A program made the translations under genes and the position numbers. Below are positions 9,244 through 18,108 of a stretch of DNA of 64,000 nt, one piece after another. Every line of letters begins with the position of its first letter. Position 1 is the first letter of the stretch. Source of the stretch: Kitasatospora acidiphila. GTDB lineage: Bacteria; Actinomycetota; Actinomycetes; Streptomycetales; Streptomycetaceae. The stretch is taken from positions 6,698,501 through 6,762,500 of the forward strand of contig NZ_VIGB01000003.1 in NCBI RefSeq assembly GCF_006636205.1, given 5' to 3'. Under the pieces are notes generated by a model. That model was not told the origin of the DNA and did not search any database. It saw nothing but the letters and a program-made list of their open reading frames with translations.

Positions 9244-10281
9244 TCACGCCCTCGGCTGCTGCTGGGTGATGCAGTGGATGCCGCCGCCGTTGGCGAAGAT
9301 CTCGCGGGCGTCGACGAGTTCGACGGTCCGGCCCGGGTAGGCCTTGCCGAGGATGGTGGCGGCTTCCTGGTCGCGGGGGTCGTCGAAGGCGCAGAGGATG
9401 ACCGCGCCGTTGGCGACGTAGTGGTTGATGTAGGAGTAGTCGACCGGTTCGCCGTCCGCGTCGTGGATGACGGTGGGGGCCGGGACCTCGATGACCTCAA
9501 GGGGGCGGCCTGCGGCGTCCATTGAGGCGCGCAGCAGGGCGACGAGGTCCTGGCAGACGGTGTGGTCCGGGTGGGCCGGGTCGGGCTGGACGTGGGCGAG
9601 GACGACGCCCGGGCGGGCGAAGGAGGCGACGATGTCGATGTGGCCGCGGGTGCCGAACTCGTCGTAGTCGCGGGTGAGTCCGCGCGGCAGCCAGATGGCC
9701 TTGGTGGTGCCGAGGTGGGCGTGGAGCTCGGCCTCGACCTCTTCCTTGGTCCAGTCGGCGTTGCGGCCCTCGCCGAGCTGGACGGTCTCGGTGACCAGCA
9801 CGGTGCCCTCGCCGTCGACGTGGATGCCGCCGCCCTCGTTGATCAGGCGGGAGGCGAACCGCTGGACCCCGGTGAGGCCGATGATCTCCTCCGCGATGTG
9901 CTGGTCGTTCTCCCAGCGGGCCCAGGACTGGGCGCCCCAGCCGTTGAAGATCCAGTCTGCCGCGGCCAGGCGGCCGCCCGGGCCGAGCAGGAAGGTGGGG
10001 CCGATGTCGCGCATCCAGGCGTCGTCCAGCGGGCGTTCGACGATCTCGACGTCCGCGGAGACGTAGTCGCGCGCCGCCTCGGCCTCGCCCACGTTGACGA
10101 CCAGCGTCACCGGCTCGTAGCGGACGATGGTGTCGGCGACCTTGGCCCAGGCGAGCCGGGCGGCGTGCAGGTCCTCGGCGGAGGAGAAGGTGGGGTTGTC
10201 GGTGGGGAAGGCCATCCAGGTGCGCTCGTGCGGGTGCCATTCGGCGGGCATCGAGTAGCCGAGCGAGGCGGGAGCGGTCAT
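9244..10281 (-). CDS. aguA: Agmatine deiminase
   Basis: Hydrolyses agmatine to N-carbamoylputrescine and ammonia in arginine/polyamine breakdown. At 345 residues it is a full-length member of the peptidyl-arginine-deiminase-like (GME) family. Visible signatures are PAEWHPHERTWMAFP at the N-terminus, DDAWMRDIGPTF, the histidine in GTRGHIDIVASF, and the C-terminal nucleophile Cys337 in GGGIHCITQQQP. The gene lies 30 bp downstream of the urease-like ureC gene on the same strand, so they are probably cotranscribed. No aguB (N-carbamoylputrescine amidohydrolase) gene is present in the window. Confidence 0.92.
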   Translation of the reverse strand: MTAPASLGYSMPAEWHPHERTWMAFPTDNPTFSSAEDLHAARLAWAKVADTIVRYEPVTLVVNVGEAEAARDYVSADVEIVERPLDDAWMRDIGPTFLLGPGGRLAAADWIFNGWGAQSWARWENDQHIAEEIIGLTGVQRFASRLINEGGGIHVDGEGTVLVTETVQLGEGRNADWTKEEVEAELHAHLGTTKAIWLPRGLTRDYDEFGTRGHIDIVASFARPGVVLAHVQPDPAHPDHTVCQDLVALLRASMDAAGRPLEVIEVPAPTVIHDADGEPVDYSYINHYVANGAVILCAFDDPRDQEAATILGKAYPGRTVELVDAREIFANGGGIHCITQQQPRA

Positions 10282-10311
10282 CGCAGTGAAGTCCTAAGCG
10301 GGGAGGGGAAG

Positions 10312-12020
10312 TCAGAGGAAGTAGAGGCGGCTGAGCGAGACGCTCTCGGAGGGTTCGGAGCGCAGCGGGGTGCCGTCGAGCGAGACCAGGCCGCTGGCGG
10401 CGTCCACGCCGACCTGGCCGGTACGGGCGTTGCGCACCATGTCGCGCGGGCCGATGCCGCGGGTGCCGCGCACGCCCACTCGCCGTCGCCGGGTGGGGAG
10501 TTGGTCGCCGTTCTGGACCGCTGCCTCGGCGACGAACGCCACCGAGAGGTCGGCCGCGGTGGCACCGTGGGCGCCGAACTGCGGGCCGAGCACCAGGGGT
10601 TCGCAGCGGTCGGTGGAGGCGTTGGGGTCGCCGACCACGCCGTAGGCGGGGAACCCGGCCTTGAGGACCAGCTGCGGCTTGGCGCCGAAGTGGTCGGGCC
10701 GCCAGAGCACGAGGTCGCCCAGCTTGCCGACCTCGATCGAGCCGACCTCGTGCGAAAGCCCGTGCGCGATGGCCGGGTTGATGGTCAGCTTGGCGATGTA
10801 GCGGAGCACCCGCTCGTTGTCGTCGCCGCTCTCCCGGGTGCCGTAGCCACCGTCGGGGCCGTCCAGCGGGCCGCGTTCGGCCTTCATCTTGCCGGCCATC
10901 GCGAAGGTGCGGCGCACGGTCTCACCGGCCCGGCCCATGCCCTGGGCGTCGGAGGAGGTGATGCCGATCAGGCCGAGGTCGTGCAGCACGCCTTCGGCGC
11001 CCATGGTGCCGTGCCGGATCCGGTCGCGGGCCATGGCGGCGTCACCGGGCAGGTCGAGCTTGAGGTCGTGGGCCGAGACGATCATGCCGGCGGCCTCGGC
11101 CAGCGCGTCCCGGCCGAACGGCAGCGTCGGGTTGGTGGAGGAGCCGATGACGTTGGCGACGCCGGCCATCTTCAGCACGTTGGGCACGTGGCCGCCGCCG
11201 CAGCCCTCGATGTGGAAGGCGTGGATGGTGCGGCCTTCGAGCACCGCGAGGGTGTCCTCGACCGACAGGCACTCGTTCAACCCGTCAGTGTGCAGGGCGA
11301 CTTGGACGTCGTACTCCTCGGCGACCCTGAGGGCGGTGTCCAGCGCGCGGGTGTGCGCGCCCATGTCCTCGTGCACCTTGAACCCGCTGGCGCCGCCCTC
11401 GGCCAGCGCCTCGACCAGCGGGCCGGGGTCGGAGGACGAACCACGGGCCAGGAAGCCGATGTTGACCGGCCAGGCGTCGAAGGCGTTGAACGCGTGCCGC
11501 AGCGCCCAGGGGGAGTTGACGCCGACGCCCCAGACCGGGCCGAACTCCTGGCCGATGATGGTGGTCACGCCGGAGGCCAGCGAGGCCTCCATGATCCGCG
11601 GCGACAGCAGGTGGACGTGGGTGTCGATGGCGCCGGCGGTGGCGATCAGGCCCTCGCCGGAGACGATCGTGGTGCCGGTGCCGACCACCACGTCGACGCC
11701 GTCCATGGTGTCGGGGTTGCCGGCCCGGCCGATCGCGGCGATCCGGCCGTTGATCAGGCCGATCGAGGTCTTGACGATGCCCTGGACGGCGTCGATCACC
11801 AGCACGTTGCTCACCACGACGTCGCAGGTGTCGCGCACGGTGGCGGCCTTGAGGTGCAGGCCGTCGCGGGCCGTCTTGCCGAAGCCGGCCAGGAACTCGT
11901 CGCCGGGGGCCTGGGAGTCGTGCTCGACCCGGACGATCAGGCCGGAGTCGCCGAGCCGGACCCGGTCGCCGGCCCGGGGCCGTGCACGGAGATGTAGTCG
12001 TGCGGGGAGATCGCAGTCAT
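10312..12020 (-). CDS. ureC: Urease-like alpha subunit, one frameshift near the start
   Basis: Urease alpha-subunit homologue of about 569 residues. Nickel-ligand positions are kept: IDTHVHLL (His-x-His), the carbamylated-lysine site GFKVHED, ALHTDG, the second His of HIEGCGGGH, and ITSSDAQGMGR (Asp). The mobile-flap motif, normally MVCHHLDP, reads MIVSAHDLK, so the flap cysteine is absent while one histidine can be aligned. The gene should start at 12020 (MTAISPHDYISVHGP) on an ATGA overlap with ureAB; one C is missing near 11975-11980, so the remainder is read in another frame (RAGDRVRLGDSG). No ureDEFG genes are near. It may be a specialised second urease or a ureido hydrolase. Confidence 0.85.
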
Positions 12021-12727
12021 GACTCCACCTCCGTGTCATCGAAGTTGATCAGGTAGCCGGTGGCGCGGGCCTTCTCCAGGGCGGCCTCACGGGCGCCGGG
12101 CGCGTCCAGCGGGCCGTCCACCAGTCCGGCGAAGCCGATCGCCACCCGCTCGCCGCCGATCGGGGCCAGGCCGACCTCGACGACCTCGCCCGGGTCGAAC
12201 CGGACCGAGGAGCCGGCCGGGACGGCCAGCCGGGTGCCGTAGGCGGCGGCGCGGTCGAACGCCAGGCGCGGGTTGACCTCGAAGAAGTGGTAGTGCGAGG
12301 TGACCGAGATCGGCACCGGCGAGGTGTTGTGGACGGGCAGCACCACGGTCTCCTCCACCGGGTCGTAGCCGGCGCCGGAGCCGGGCAGAGCGGCTCCCGG
12401 GCCGTCCTCGCCGAGTGAACCGGCGCCCTGGAAGGGGTCGTTGATCACGGCCAGCCGGGTGCCGTCGTCGAAGACGGCCTCCACCTGGATCACGGTGACC
12501 ACGTCCGGTACGCCGGGCAGCACGTCGGCGGCGGTCAGCACGGAGCGGCCGGCCTCGATCGCCTCGGCCAGTCGCTTGCCGTCGCGGGCGGCCTCGCAGA
12601 CGGTGTCGGCGATCAGTGCGGTGGCCTCCGGCACGTTGAGCCGCAGGCCCCGGGCGCGCCGGGCCCGGGCCAGTTCGGCGGCTGTGAAGATCAGCAGCCG
12701 GTCCCGTTCGGTGGGGGTGAGTCGCAC
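12017..12727 (-). CDS. ureAB: Fused urease gamma/beta subunit
   Basis: Single polypeptide of 236 residues joining a gamma domain (MRLTPTERDRLLIFTAAELA, about 1-100) and a beta domain (from VLPVHNTSPVPISVTSHYHF to ERVAIGFAGLVDG). Such UreAB fusions occur in some Streptomyces urease-like loci. It should assemble with the alpha subunit, whose gene overlaps it by ATGA. The linker holds a proline/glycine-rich stretch near residues 110-130. A near-palindrome centred at 12796 lies about 60 bp upstream and could be an operator. The locus has no nickel-insertion genes; a Ni/Co transporter gene sits at 30.4 kb. Confidence 0.88.
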   Translation of the reverse strand: MRLTPTERDRLLIFTAAELARARRARGLRLNVPEATALIADTVCEAARDGKRLAEAIEAGRSVLTAADVLPGVPDVVTVIQVEAVFDDGTRLAVINDPFQGAGSLGEDGPGAALPGSGAGYDPVEETVVLPVHNTSPVPISVTSHYHFFEVNPRLAFDRAAAYGTRLAVPAGSSVRFDPGEVVEVGLAPIGGERVAIGFAGLVDGPLDAPGAREAALEKARATGYLINFDDTEVES

Positions 12728-12786
12728 GGTGCCTCGCTGAGGTCTGAGGTCGGAGGGGCGGGTGGGGAGAGTGGGGCGAATGGGTG

Positions 12787-12806
12787 TTTAGAACGGCGTT
12801 CAAACG
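12787..12806. promoter_or_regulatory. Near-palindrome upstream of ureAB
   Basis: GAACGGCGTTC at 12791-12801 is a perfect dyad (GAACG-G-CGTTC). The flanks extend it imperfectly to GTTTAGAACGGCGTTCAAAC. It is an operator candidate for the leftward ureAB-ureC-aguA transcript. The regulator is unknown. Confidence 0.4.
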
Positions 12807-12895
12807 TAATGCTGGTCATTGAACCCAAATCGGGTCGCCATGTCCAGCCTTGCCCGGCGCGGCCGGTTCCGCCCGCTGCGATGACCGCTCGGCGT

Positions 12896-12956
12896 GTCGT
12901 CCGGCCCCGACAGGGCTGCGTCCGGCCCGAGTGGGCTGCGTCCGGCCCCGACGGGG
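12896..12956 (+). repeat. Three ~20-bp tandem repeats in intergenic DNA
   Basis: Units resembling CTGCGTCCGGCCCCGACGGG start near 12896 (diverged), 12916 and 12936. They lie in the 390-bp gap between ureAB and the ATP-binding protein gene. No gene is seen in this gap apart from the operator-like dyad. Confidence 0.6.
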
Positions 12957-13119
12957 CGGGCGCGCGGCCACGGGCGCGACGGAGATCGCGGCGGGGGCGT
13001 AGTTGACGAACTGTCAGCAGTACGTCACCTCGCGAGCCCCCGCGCGCACCGTTGCGGCCCAGGGCGGCGGCGCTCACGATGGACGGGAACGAACCGGGCG
13101 TAGCTGGGGGGCGTGCCTG

Positions 13120-13530
13120 ATGGACCGTCAGCAGCAGTGGGACACCCCGCACACCGCGTGCGCGCTCCAATGCGCCGTGGCCCCCGCCGACCTGGCCGCG
13201 CTGGCCCCGCTGCGGGCCCGGCTGCGCGAGGCGCTGGCCGACTGGGGCCTGGCCGAGCTGGCCGACACCGCCGAACTGCTGGCCAGCGAGCTGGTCACCA
13301 ACGCCCTGCTGCACACCGGCACCGGTGCCCGGCTGGCGGCCGCCGTCACCTCCGGGAACCGGCTGCGGATCGAGGTCAGCGACGGGGGCACCGGCCTGCC
13401 CCGGCCCCGAGCGGCCGACGCGGACGCCACCGGTGGCCGCGGCCTGCTGCTGGTCGACGCACTGGCCGACGACTGGGGGGTGCGGCTGCGCGCCAGCGGC
13501 AAGGTCACCTGGTTCGAGCTGGGCGGTTAG
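13120..13530 (+). CDS. Anti-sigma-like ATP-binding protein (HATPase_c_2)
   Basis: 136-residue single-domain GHKL ATPase of the RsbW-like group. The N box is ELLASELVTNALLHTG and the G1 region DATGGRGLLLVDALADDWGV, with the C-terminal KVTWFEL strand. An in-frame extension upstream to 13003 is compositionally odd, so the ATG at 13120 is preferred. The domain is closely similar to the C-terminal domain of the phosphatase encoded 140 bp downstream (LLASELVTNAIRHT, SSGRGLMLVEALADSWGV), so the two probably arose by duplication and may share a partner. Confidence 0.82.
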   Translation: MDRQQQWDTPHTACALQCAVAPADLAALAPLRARLREALADWGLAELADTAELLASELVTNALLHTGTGARLAAAVTSGNRLRIEVSDGGTGLPRPRAADADATGGRGLLLVDALADDWGVRLRASGKVTWFELGG

Positions 13531-13671
13531 CCGGTGCGGGCCCGGTGGCGCCGGCCGCCGCTGCCGGTCGCCATTGCTCCCGCGCCGAACATTCGACAGG
13601 ATAGTGAGAATGTGTGCTCGGACCTGGCGTCCCGCACCACCACCACTGGACCTGGCATGGGCAGGAGAACC

Positions 13672-15879
13672 ATGGCGACTGAGCCCGAGCCGCAAGGGCC
13701 CGCAGGTCGTCGGATCGGCCCGCCGACCCAGGGCGGCCGCCGCCCCGGGCCCCGAGCCACCGGCCACACCGCGGGCCTGACTACCGTCCCCACCACGCTG
13801 CCGGCCGTGCAGCCGCTCCCCACCAAGGGCGGCGACTCCACCCCGGAGTGGCTGGAGCCGGCGATGGCCGCCAACGGCATCGGCTCGTTCGACTGGGACA
13901 TCCGGCGCGACCTGATCGAGGCCGACCATCGCGCCGCCACCATCCTCGGCGTGGCAGGACCCAACCTCAGCCTGAGCTCCGAGGCCTTCCTCGCACTGCT
14001 CCACCCCGAGGACGCGCCGGTGGTGCGCCGGCGGGTCGAGCGCGCGGTGGCCGAGCTCGGCCAGTGCGGCGCCTACTACCGCACCGTCTTCCCGGGCGGC
14101 GCGCTGCACGCGGTCCGGTTCCGGGGCCGGGTGCTCGCCGACGCGTTCGGCCGGCCCTCCCGGATGGTCGGCTTCATCTGGGACGCCACCGCCGAACTGC
14201 ACAAGCGCGAGGACGCCGACCGGCTCGCCGCGCTGCGCGAGGACCGCTCGCGGTTCATCAAGGAGGCCGCCCGGGCGCTCTCCGAGGCGGTGACGGTCCG
14301 CGACGTGGCGCGGGTCTTCGCCGAGCTGCCGCTGCCCGGCCTGCCACCGGACGGCCTGGTGCTGGCCGCCTTCGAGACCGGCCGACTGCAGGTGCTCGGC
14401 GCCACCGGCTACCCCCGGGAGACGGTCGCCAACTACGACCGGATGCCGCTGGAACCGTTCCAGCCGGCCGCCGAGGCGATCCGCAACCGCCTGCCGATCT
14501 TCCTGGCCAGCCGCGCCGAGTACCAGGAGCGCTACCCGGAGGCCTGGCCCAAGGCGGCCGCCGCCGGCCGCAGCGCCTGGGCCTTCCTGCCGCTGGTGGC
14601 GAGCGGGCGGACCATCGGCCTGTGCGTGGTGAGCTTTGACGAGGCCCGCGAACTGGACGCCGACGAGCGCACCCTGCTCTCCACCCTGGGCGGCCTGGTC
14701 GCCCAGTCGCTGGCCCGGGCCCGGCTGCACGACGCCGAGCACGAGCTGGCCGCCGGCCTGCAGCGGGTGATGCTGCCCCGCACCGTGCCCAGCGTCCCCG
14801 GGGTGACCACGGCGGTGCGCTACCTGCCGGCCGGCTCCGGGCTGCAGATCGGCGGCGACTGGTACGACGTGGTGCCGCTGCCCGGCGGCCACGTCGGGCT
14901 GGTGATCGGCGACGTGCAGGGGCACGACGTGCACGCGGCCGGGATCATGGGCCAGCTGCGGATCGCGCTGCGCGCCTACGCTGCCGAGGGCCACCCGCCG
15001 GCCGCCGTGATGGCCCGCGCCTCCCGCTTCCTGGCCGACCTGGACACCGACCACTTCGCCACCTGCACCTACGCCGAGGTCAACGTCGACTACGGCGTCG
15101 TCTACGCCGTCCGGGCCGGCCACCTGGACCCGGTGGTGCGCCGCGCGGACGGCAGCAGCGCTGTGCAGAGCGTGGTCGGCGGGCTGCCGCTCGGCCTCTC
15201 CGCCGACCAGGAGTACCAGGTCACCCGGTTCAGCCTGGACCCGGGCGAGACCGTGGTGCTCTGCACCGACGGGCTGGTGGAGTCCCGCGCGATGGACCTG
15301 GACACCGGGATGAGCCGGCTCTGCGACTCGGTCGCCGGGGACCTGCCGTTCGCCGACGGCGACCCGATTGAGGCGCTGGCCGACCGGATCGCGAACCGCG
15401 CCGCCGACTCGGCCGAGCGCGAGGACGACATCGCACTGCTGCTGCTGCGCTGGGACGGCCCCGAGGGCGGGCTCGCGGCCCAGCAGCTGCGCCGCCGGAT
15501 CGGCCAGGCCGACCTGGCCCGGGTCTCCGAGCTGCGCGGCGAGCTGCGGGACGCGCTGCGCCGCTGGGGCGTCGCCGAACTGATCGACACCGCCGAGCTG
15601 CTCGCCTCCGAGCTGGTCACCAACGCGATCCGGCACACCGACCGGGACGCGATGTTCACCGCCCGCCTCTACCGCGAGGACGGCCGCGAACCACGGCTGC
15701 GGATCGAGGTCGAGGACGAGTCCGACCTGTGGCCCAAGCGCCGCACACCCGGTGAGCAGGCCTCCTCGGGGCGCGGGTTGATGCTGGTCGAGGCACTGGC
15801 CGACTCCTGGGGCGTGGAGCCGCGCGGCTCGGGCAAGCGGATGTGGTTCGAGCTGACGGCGGGCGGCGAGGGGAACTGA
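13672..15879 (+). CDS. PAS-GAF-PP2C (SpoIIE-type) phosphatase with C-terminal HATPase
   Basis: Multidomain regulator of 735 residues. After a disordered N-terminus comes a PAS-like domain (about 55-170, ANGIGSFDWDIRRDLIEADH), a GAF domain (about 200-350), a SpoIIE-type PP2C phosphatase (about 360-595) with its metal-site aspartates in LQIGGDWYDVVPL, VIGDVQGHD and VLCTDGLVE, and an anti-sigma-like HATPase (about 610-735, LLASELVTNAIRHT). It should dephosphorylate an anti-sigma-factor antagonist in response to a small-molecule or redox signal, while its own ATPase domain may rephosphorylate the target. The ATG at 13672 has AGGAG at the right distance; the frame is open from 13534. Confidence 0.9.
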   Translation: MATEPEPQGPAGRRIGPPTQGGRRPGPRATGHTAGLTTVPTTLPAVQPLPTKGGDSTPEWLEPAMAANGIGSFDWDIRRDLIEADHRAATILGVAGPNLSLSSEAFLALLHPEDAPVVRRRVERAVAELGQCGAYYRTVFPGGALHAVRFRGRVLADAFGRPSRMVGFIWDATAELHKREDADRLAALREDRSRFIKEAARALSEAVTVRDVARVFAELPLPGLPPDGLVLAAFETGRLQVLGATGYPRETVANYDRMPLEPFQPAAEAIRNRLPIFLASRAEYQERYPEAWPKAAAAGRSAWAFLPLVASGRTIGLCVVSFDEARELDADERTLLSTLGGLVAQSLARARLHDAEHELAAGLQRVMLPRTVPSVPGVTTAVRYLPAGSGLQIGGDWYDVVPLPGGHVGLVIGDVQGHDVHAAGIMGQLRIALRAYAAEGHPPAAVMARASRFLADLDTDHFATCTYAEVNVDYGVVYAVRAGHLDPVVRRADGSSAVQSVVGGLPLGLSADQEYQVTRFSLDPGETVVLCTDGLVESRAMDLDTGMSRLCDSVAGDLPFADGDPIEALADRIANRAADSAEREDDIALLLLRWDGPEGGLAAQQLRRRIGQADLARVSELRGELRDALRRWGVAELIDTAELLASELVTNAIRHTDRDAMFTARLYREDGREPRLRIEVEDESDLWPKRRTPGEQASSGRGLMLVEALADSWGVEPRGSGKRMWFELTAGGEGN

Positions 15880-15891
15880 CGCTGCGTCAGT
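15875..15891. terminator. Short hairpin between converging genes
   Basis: ACTGACG, a CTG loop and CGTCAGT form a 7-bp stem. Outer arms GGGCGGCG and CGCCGCCC can extend it across an internal bulge. It overlaps the ends of both converging genes. Terminator function is inferred. Confidence 0.4.
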
Positions 15892-16714
15892 CGCCGCCCG
15901 TCAGCTGTCGGTTGGCTCCGGGCTGGCGGCAGTTGCGTGGGCAGCCGGCGCAGGGGCGGTCCGGGCGCAGCGTGTAGAAGAGGCAGCAACTCACCCGGGA
16001 GCGCCGCAGGTCCGGGCCGTCGGCGCGGAAGGAGGCCGCGCCGGCGAAGGGCTCGGCGGGCAGCAGTCCGGTGAGCGCCGCCACGGCCCGCGCCTCCTCG
16101 CCCAGCAGCCCGGCGGCGAACCAGAGCCCCTCCACCAGCTCATCGGTGGCCAGCCCCCACAGGGTGCGCGGGCCGCGCCGCAGCTCGGGGCCGAACGCGG
16201 CGAAGAGCGGGCCGAGTTGGGCTGCGACGGTGCGGCGCAGGGCTGCGTCCAGGGCGCGCTGGTTCGGTAGCACCAGGGCGCCCGGGTGGCCGGTCGACGG
16301 ATCGTCCGGCAGGCAGGCGAAGCGCGTCGAGCCACTGCCCAGCACGGCCAACTCGGCAGGGCCGCCCCGAGGTTGGTGACGGCACGCCAGGCGCTCCGGC
16401 CCGAGCAGCGGCACCCGCCGCTGCAGCAGCCAGGGCAGCGTGAACAGCAGGCAGAGCGGCCAGGCGTACCGGTGCAGCCAGAAGCCGGCGGCCACGTCCG
16501 GGCGCGGCGCGCGGCCGTAGCGGCGCTCGGCGGCGCACAGCTCGGCGGCGATCAGCCGGGCCCGCAGCGCAGGTGAGCCCAGCAGTCGGCGGACGGGCAC
16601 CCAGCCGTGCTCCAGCCGTCCGTCCAGCCGCACCCGCAGATCCGGGAAGACCCGGGTGAACGCCGGGTAGGCCGTCGCCCAGGGGGCGGGCGGGGCGGCG
16701 CTGCGCACGGTCAT
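15887..16714 (-). CDS. FhuF-like ferric-siderophore reductase with C-terminal 2Fe-2S motif
   Basis: 275-residue protein of the FhuF/(2Fe-2S) reductase type, expected to release iron from imported ferric siderophores in the cytoplasm. The C-terminus carries the diagnostic cluster-binding pattern Cys-Cys-x10-Cys-x2-Cys (SCCLFYTLRPDRPCAGC). The central part contains a WLHRYAWPL-like hydrophobic segment typical of this group. ATG 16714 is preferred; a GTG at 16792 would add 26 poor residues and sits within a hairpin. An iron-box-like site lies about 90 bp upstream, which fits iron-repressed expression. Confidence 0.75.
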   Translation of the reverse strand: MTVRSAAPPAPWATAYPAFTRVFPDLRVRLDGRLEHGWVPVRRLLGSPALRARLIAAELCAAERRYGRAPRPDVAAGFWLHRYAWPLCLLFTLPWLLQRRVPLLGPERLACRHQPRGGPAELAVLGSGSTRFACLPDDPSTGHPGALVLPNQRALDAALRRTVAAQLGPLFAAFGPELRRGPRTLWGLATDELVEGLWFAAGLLGEEARAVAALTGLLPAEPFAGAASFRADGPDLRRSRVSCCLFYTLRPDRPCAGCPRNCRQPGANRQLTGGD

Positions 16715-16773
16715 GGCGAGGCCCCCAACGGGTCGGCCGGTGCTCAGCGCGAGCCCGGGTGCGGCGGAAAACC

Positions 16774-16805
16774 GATCGGGTGAGGCGCGCACGCCTCACC
16801 CGATC
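16774..16805. promoter_or_regulatory. Perfect 14-bp inverted repeat upstream of the FhuF-like gene
   Basis: GATCGGGTGAGGCG and CGCCTCACCCGATC are separated by CGCA. The hairpin lies in the 5' leader of the FhuF-like gene and downstream of the TPR-like gene. It could terminate the latter's transcript or act in the leader. It directly abuts an iron-box-like sequence. Confidence 0.6.
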
Positions 16806-16822
16806 AAGTAAGCCTCACCTTA
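16804..16822 (+). promoter_or_regulatory. Candidate iron box (DtxR/IdeR/DmdR)
   Basis: TCAAGTAAGCCTCACCTTA matches 14 of 19 positions of an iron-box variant (TTAGGTTAGGCTCACCTAA) and lies about 90 bp before the FhuF-like start. Iron-dependent repression by a DmdR/IdeR protein would suit a siderophore reductase. The match is by eye. Confidence 0.5.
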
Positions 16823-16975
16823 CCTGACAGGGCGTCCGATCTCCGCTGGGTCTGGTCCGTCCGGGTGGCCCGCAGCGCGGCCACACGGCGCTGTGGCGCG
16901 TGGGTCGCTGCGGGTGGGGCGGCCGGCCGGCCGGGGCGGTGCTGTGCCGAGTGGTCGGGCCGGCCGCGTGGCTCC

Positions 16976-17919
16976 TCAGTTCGTCCTGCGGCCGCGTGGG
17001 GCGCCGGGGCGGGCTCGGGGTGGGGCGCCCAGGGGGGCGCCTGGTGGGCCGCTGGGGGGTGGGGCGGTGTCGCCGAGGCGGCCGACCAGCCAGACCGGCA
17101 CCCCGCCGAGCGACTGGACCAGCCGCCCGGCTTCGGCGCGCAGTTGCTGGGCCTCGTCCGGCTCGCTGACCTCGGCGAGCGCCGCCAGCGCCGGCGCCAC
17201 CCCGACCATGAAGCCCAGCTCCTCGCGCAGCCGCAGCGAGGCGGCGAACCCCTCGCGCGCCCGCACCCGGTCGCCGCCGGCCAGCGCCAGCGCGGCCAGG
17301 TGCCGCCAGGTCGAGGAGGCCAGCAGGGTGTCGCCGTGGGCCAGCGCGCCGTCATGCGCCCGGCGGTAGGCGATCCAGGCGGCGGTCTGGTCGCGCAGCA
17401 GGTTCTCCGCGACCAGCCCCCGTCTGAAGTCCAGCAGCGGCCGGCCGGCCGCGTGCGGCGGCAGCAGCGCCGAGGTGCGCCCGAGTGCGGCCTGTGCTTC
17501 GTCCAGCCGGTCGCGCGGGCCGAGCACACTGCCCAGATAGGCGAGGAACCCCCGGGCGCAGGCGGCTGCGGCCCGCTGCTCGGTGCTGGTCACCCCGGCC
17601 TCGGCCAGCCGCAGCGCGGCCTCCGCCTCCTCCCAGTGGTCGGCGGTGAACAGGCATTGCTCGATGAGGAGTTCGGCTCGGCATAACGCCGCCCTCGGGT
17701 CCCGGTCGGCGGTCGGCGTCAGCAGTTCGGCGGCCTCCTGCCAGCAGGCGCGGGATCTCAGCCGCCAGACCGTGCCGCTGGTGATCTCGTCCAGATGGCC
17801 GGCCGTGCCCGGATGAAGCCCCCACCGTGCGGTGGCACCCCTGGCGGCCCGTGATGTTCCGCCCCGGTGCCTCTTCCGCGCGTCTCCCCGCTCAGCGGGG
17901 CTGTTCCGTGCTCCGACAA
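16976..17919 (-). CDS. TPR-like helical protein, start and frame uncertain
   Basis: Alpha-helical, alanine-rich protein with tetratricopeptide-like repeats (CRAELLIEQCLFTADHWEEA, WIAYRRAHDGALAHGDTLL, REGFAASLRLREELGFMVG), ending in a proline-rich tail. It looks like the C-terminal half of a Streptomyces regulator or a stand-alone TPR protein. The main frame has no start codon near its beginning. A TTG at 17917-17919 with AGGAGG five bases upstream lies in another frame, so a one-base break near 17815-17825 is suspected. No DNA-binding domain is visible. Function unknown. Confidence 0.5.
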
Positions 17920-18108
17920 CGCCACCTCCTTGTGTGCGTGTCCCACGGGCCTGCGGTGCGCCACGGCGTGGCCGTGGAGCATCGCAATTCAACACGCGAC
18001 CGAGCTTGTGCACCAGATCACGAGCGCGACGGGTTTTTTCCCGATTCCCGGGCCGCACGGCGTTTACGGAGGTAGATGGCCTGTCAGCGGAGCCGGATTG
18101 ACGATGGA

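Noticed and set aside
10312..12727. Complete canonical urease operon
   Set aside because: No ureD, E, F or G genes, and the flap cysteine is not present.
9562..15636. Very long open frames opposite real genes (for example about 810 codons opposite aguA-ureC and 980 codons opposite the phosphatase; also opposite geosmin synthase)
   Set aside because: They are GC-bias shadows: low-complexity Gly/Ala/Arg/Val translations, no motifs, and they run through intergenic DNA.
16804..17529. Arginine-rich open frame on the minus strand
   Set aside because: It is a shifted frame of the TPR-like gene with shadow composition.
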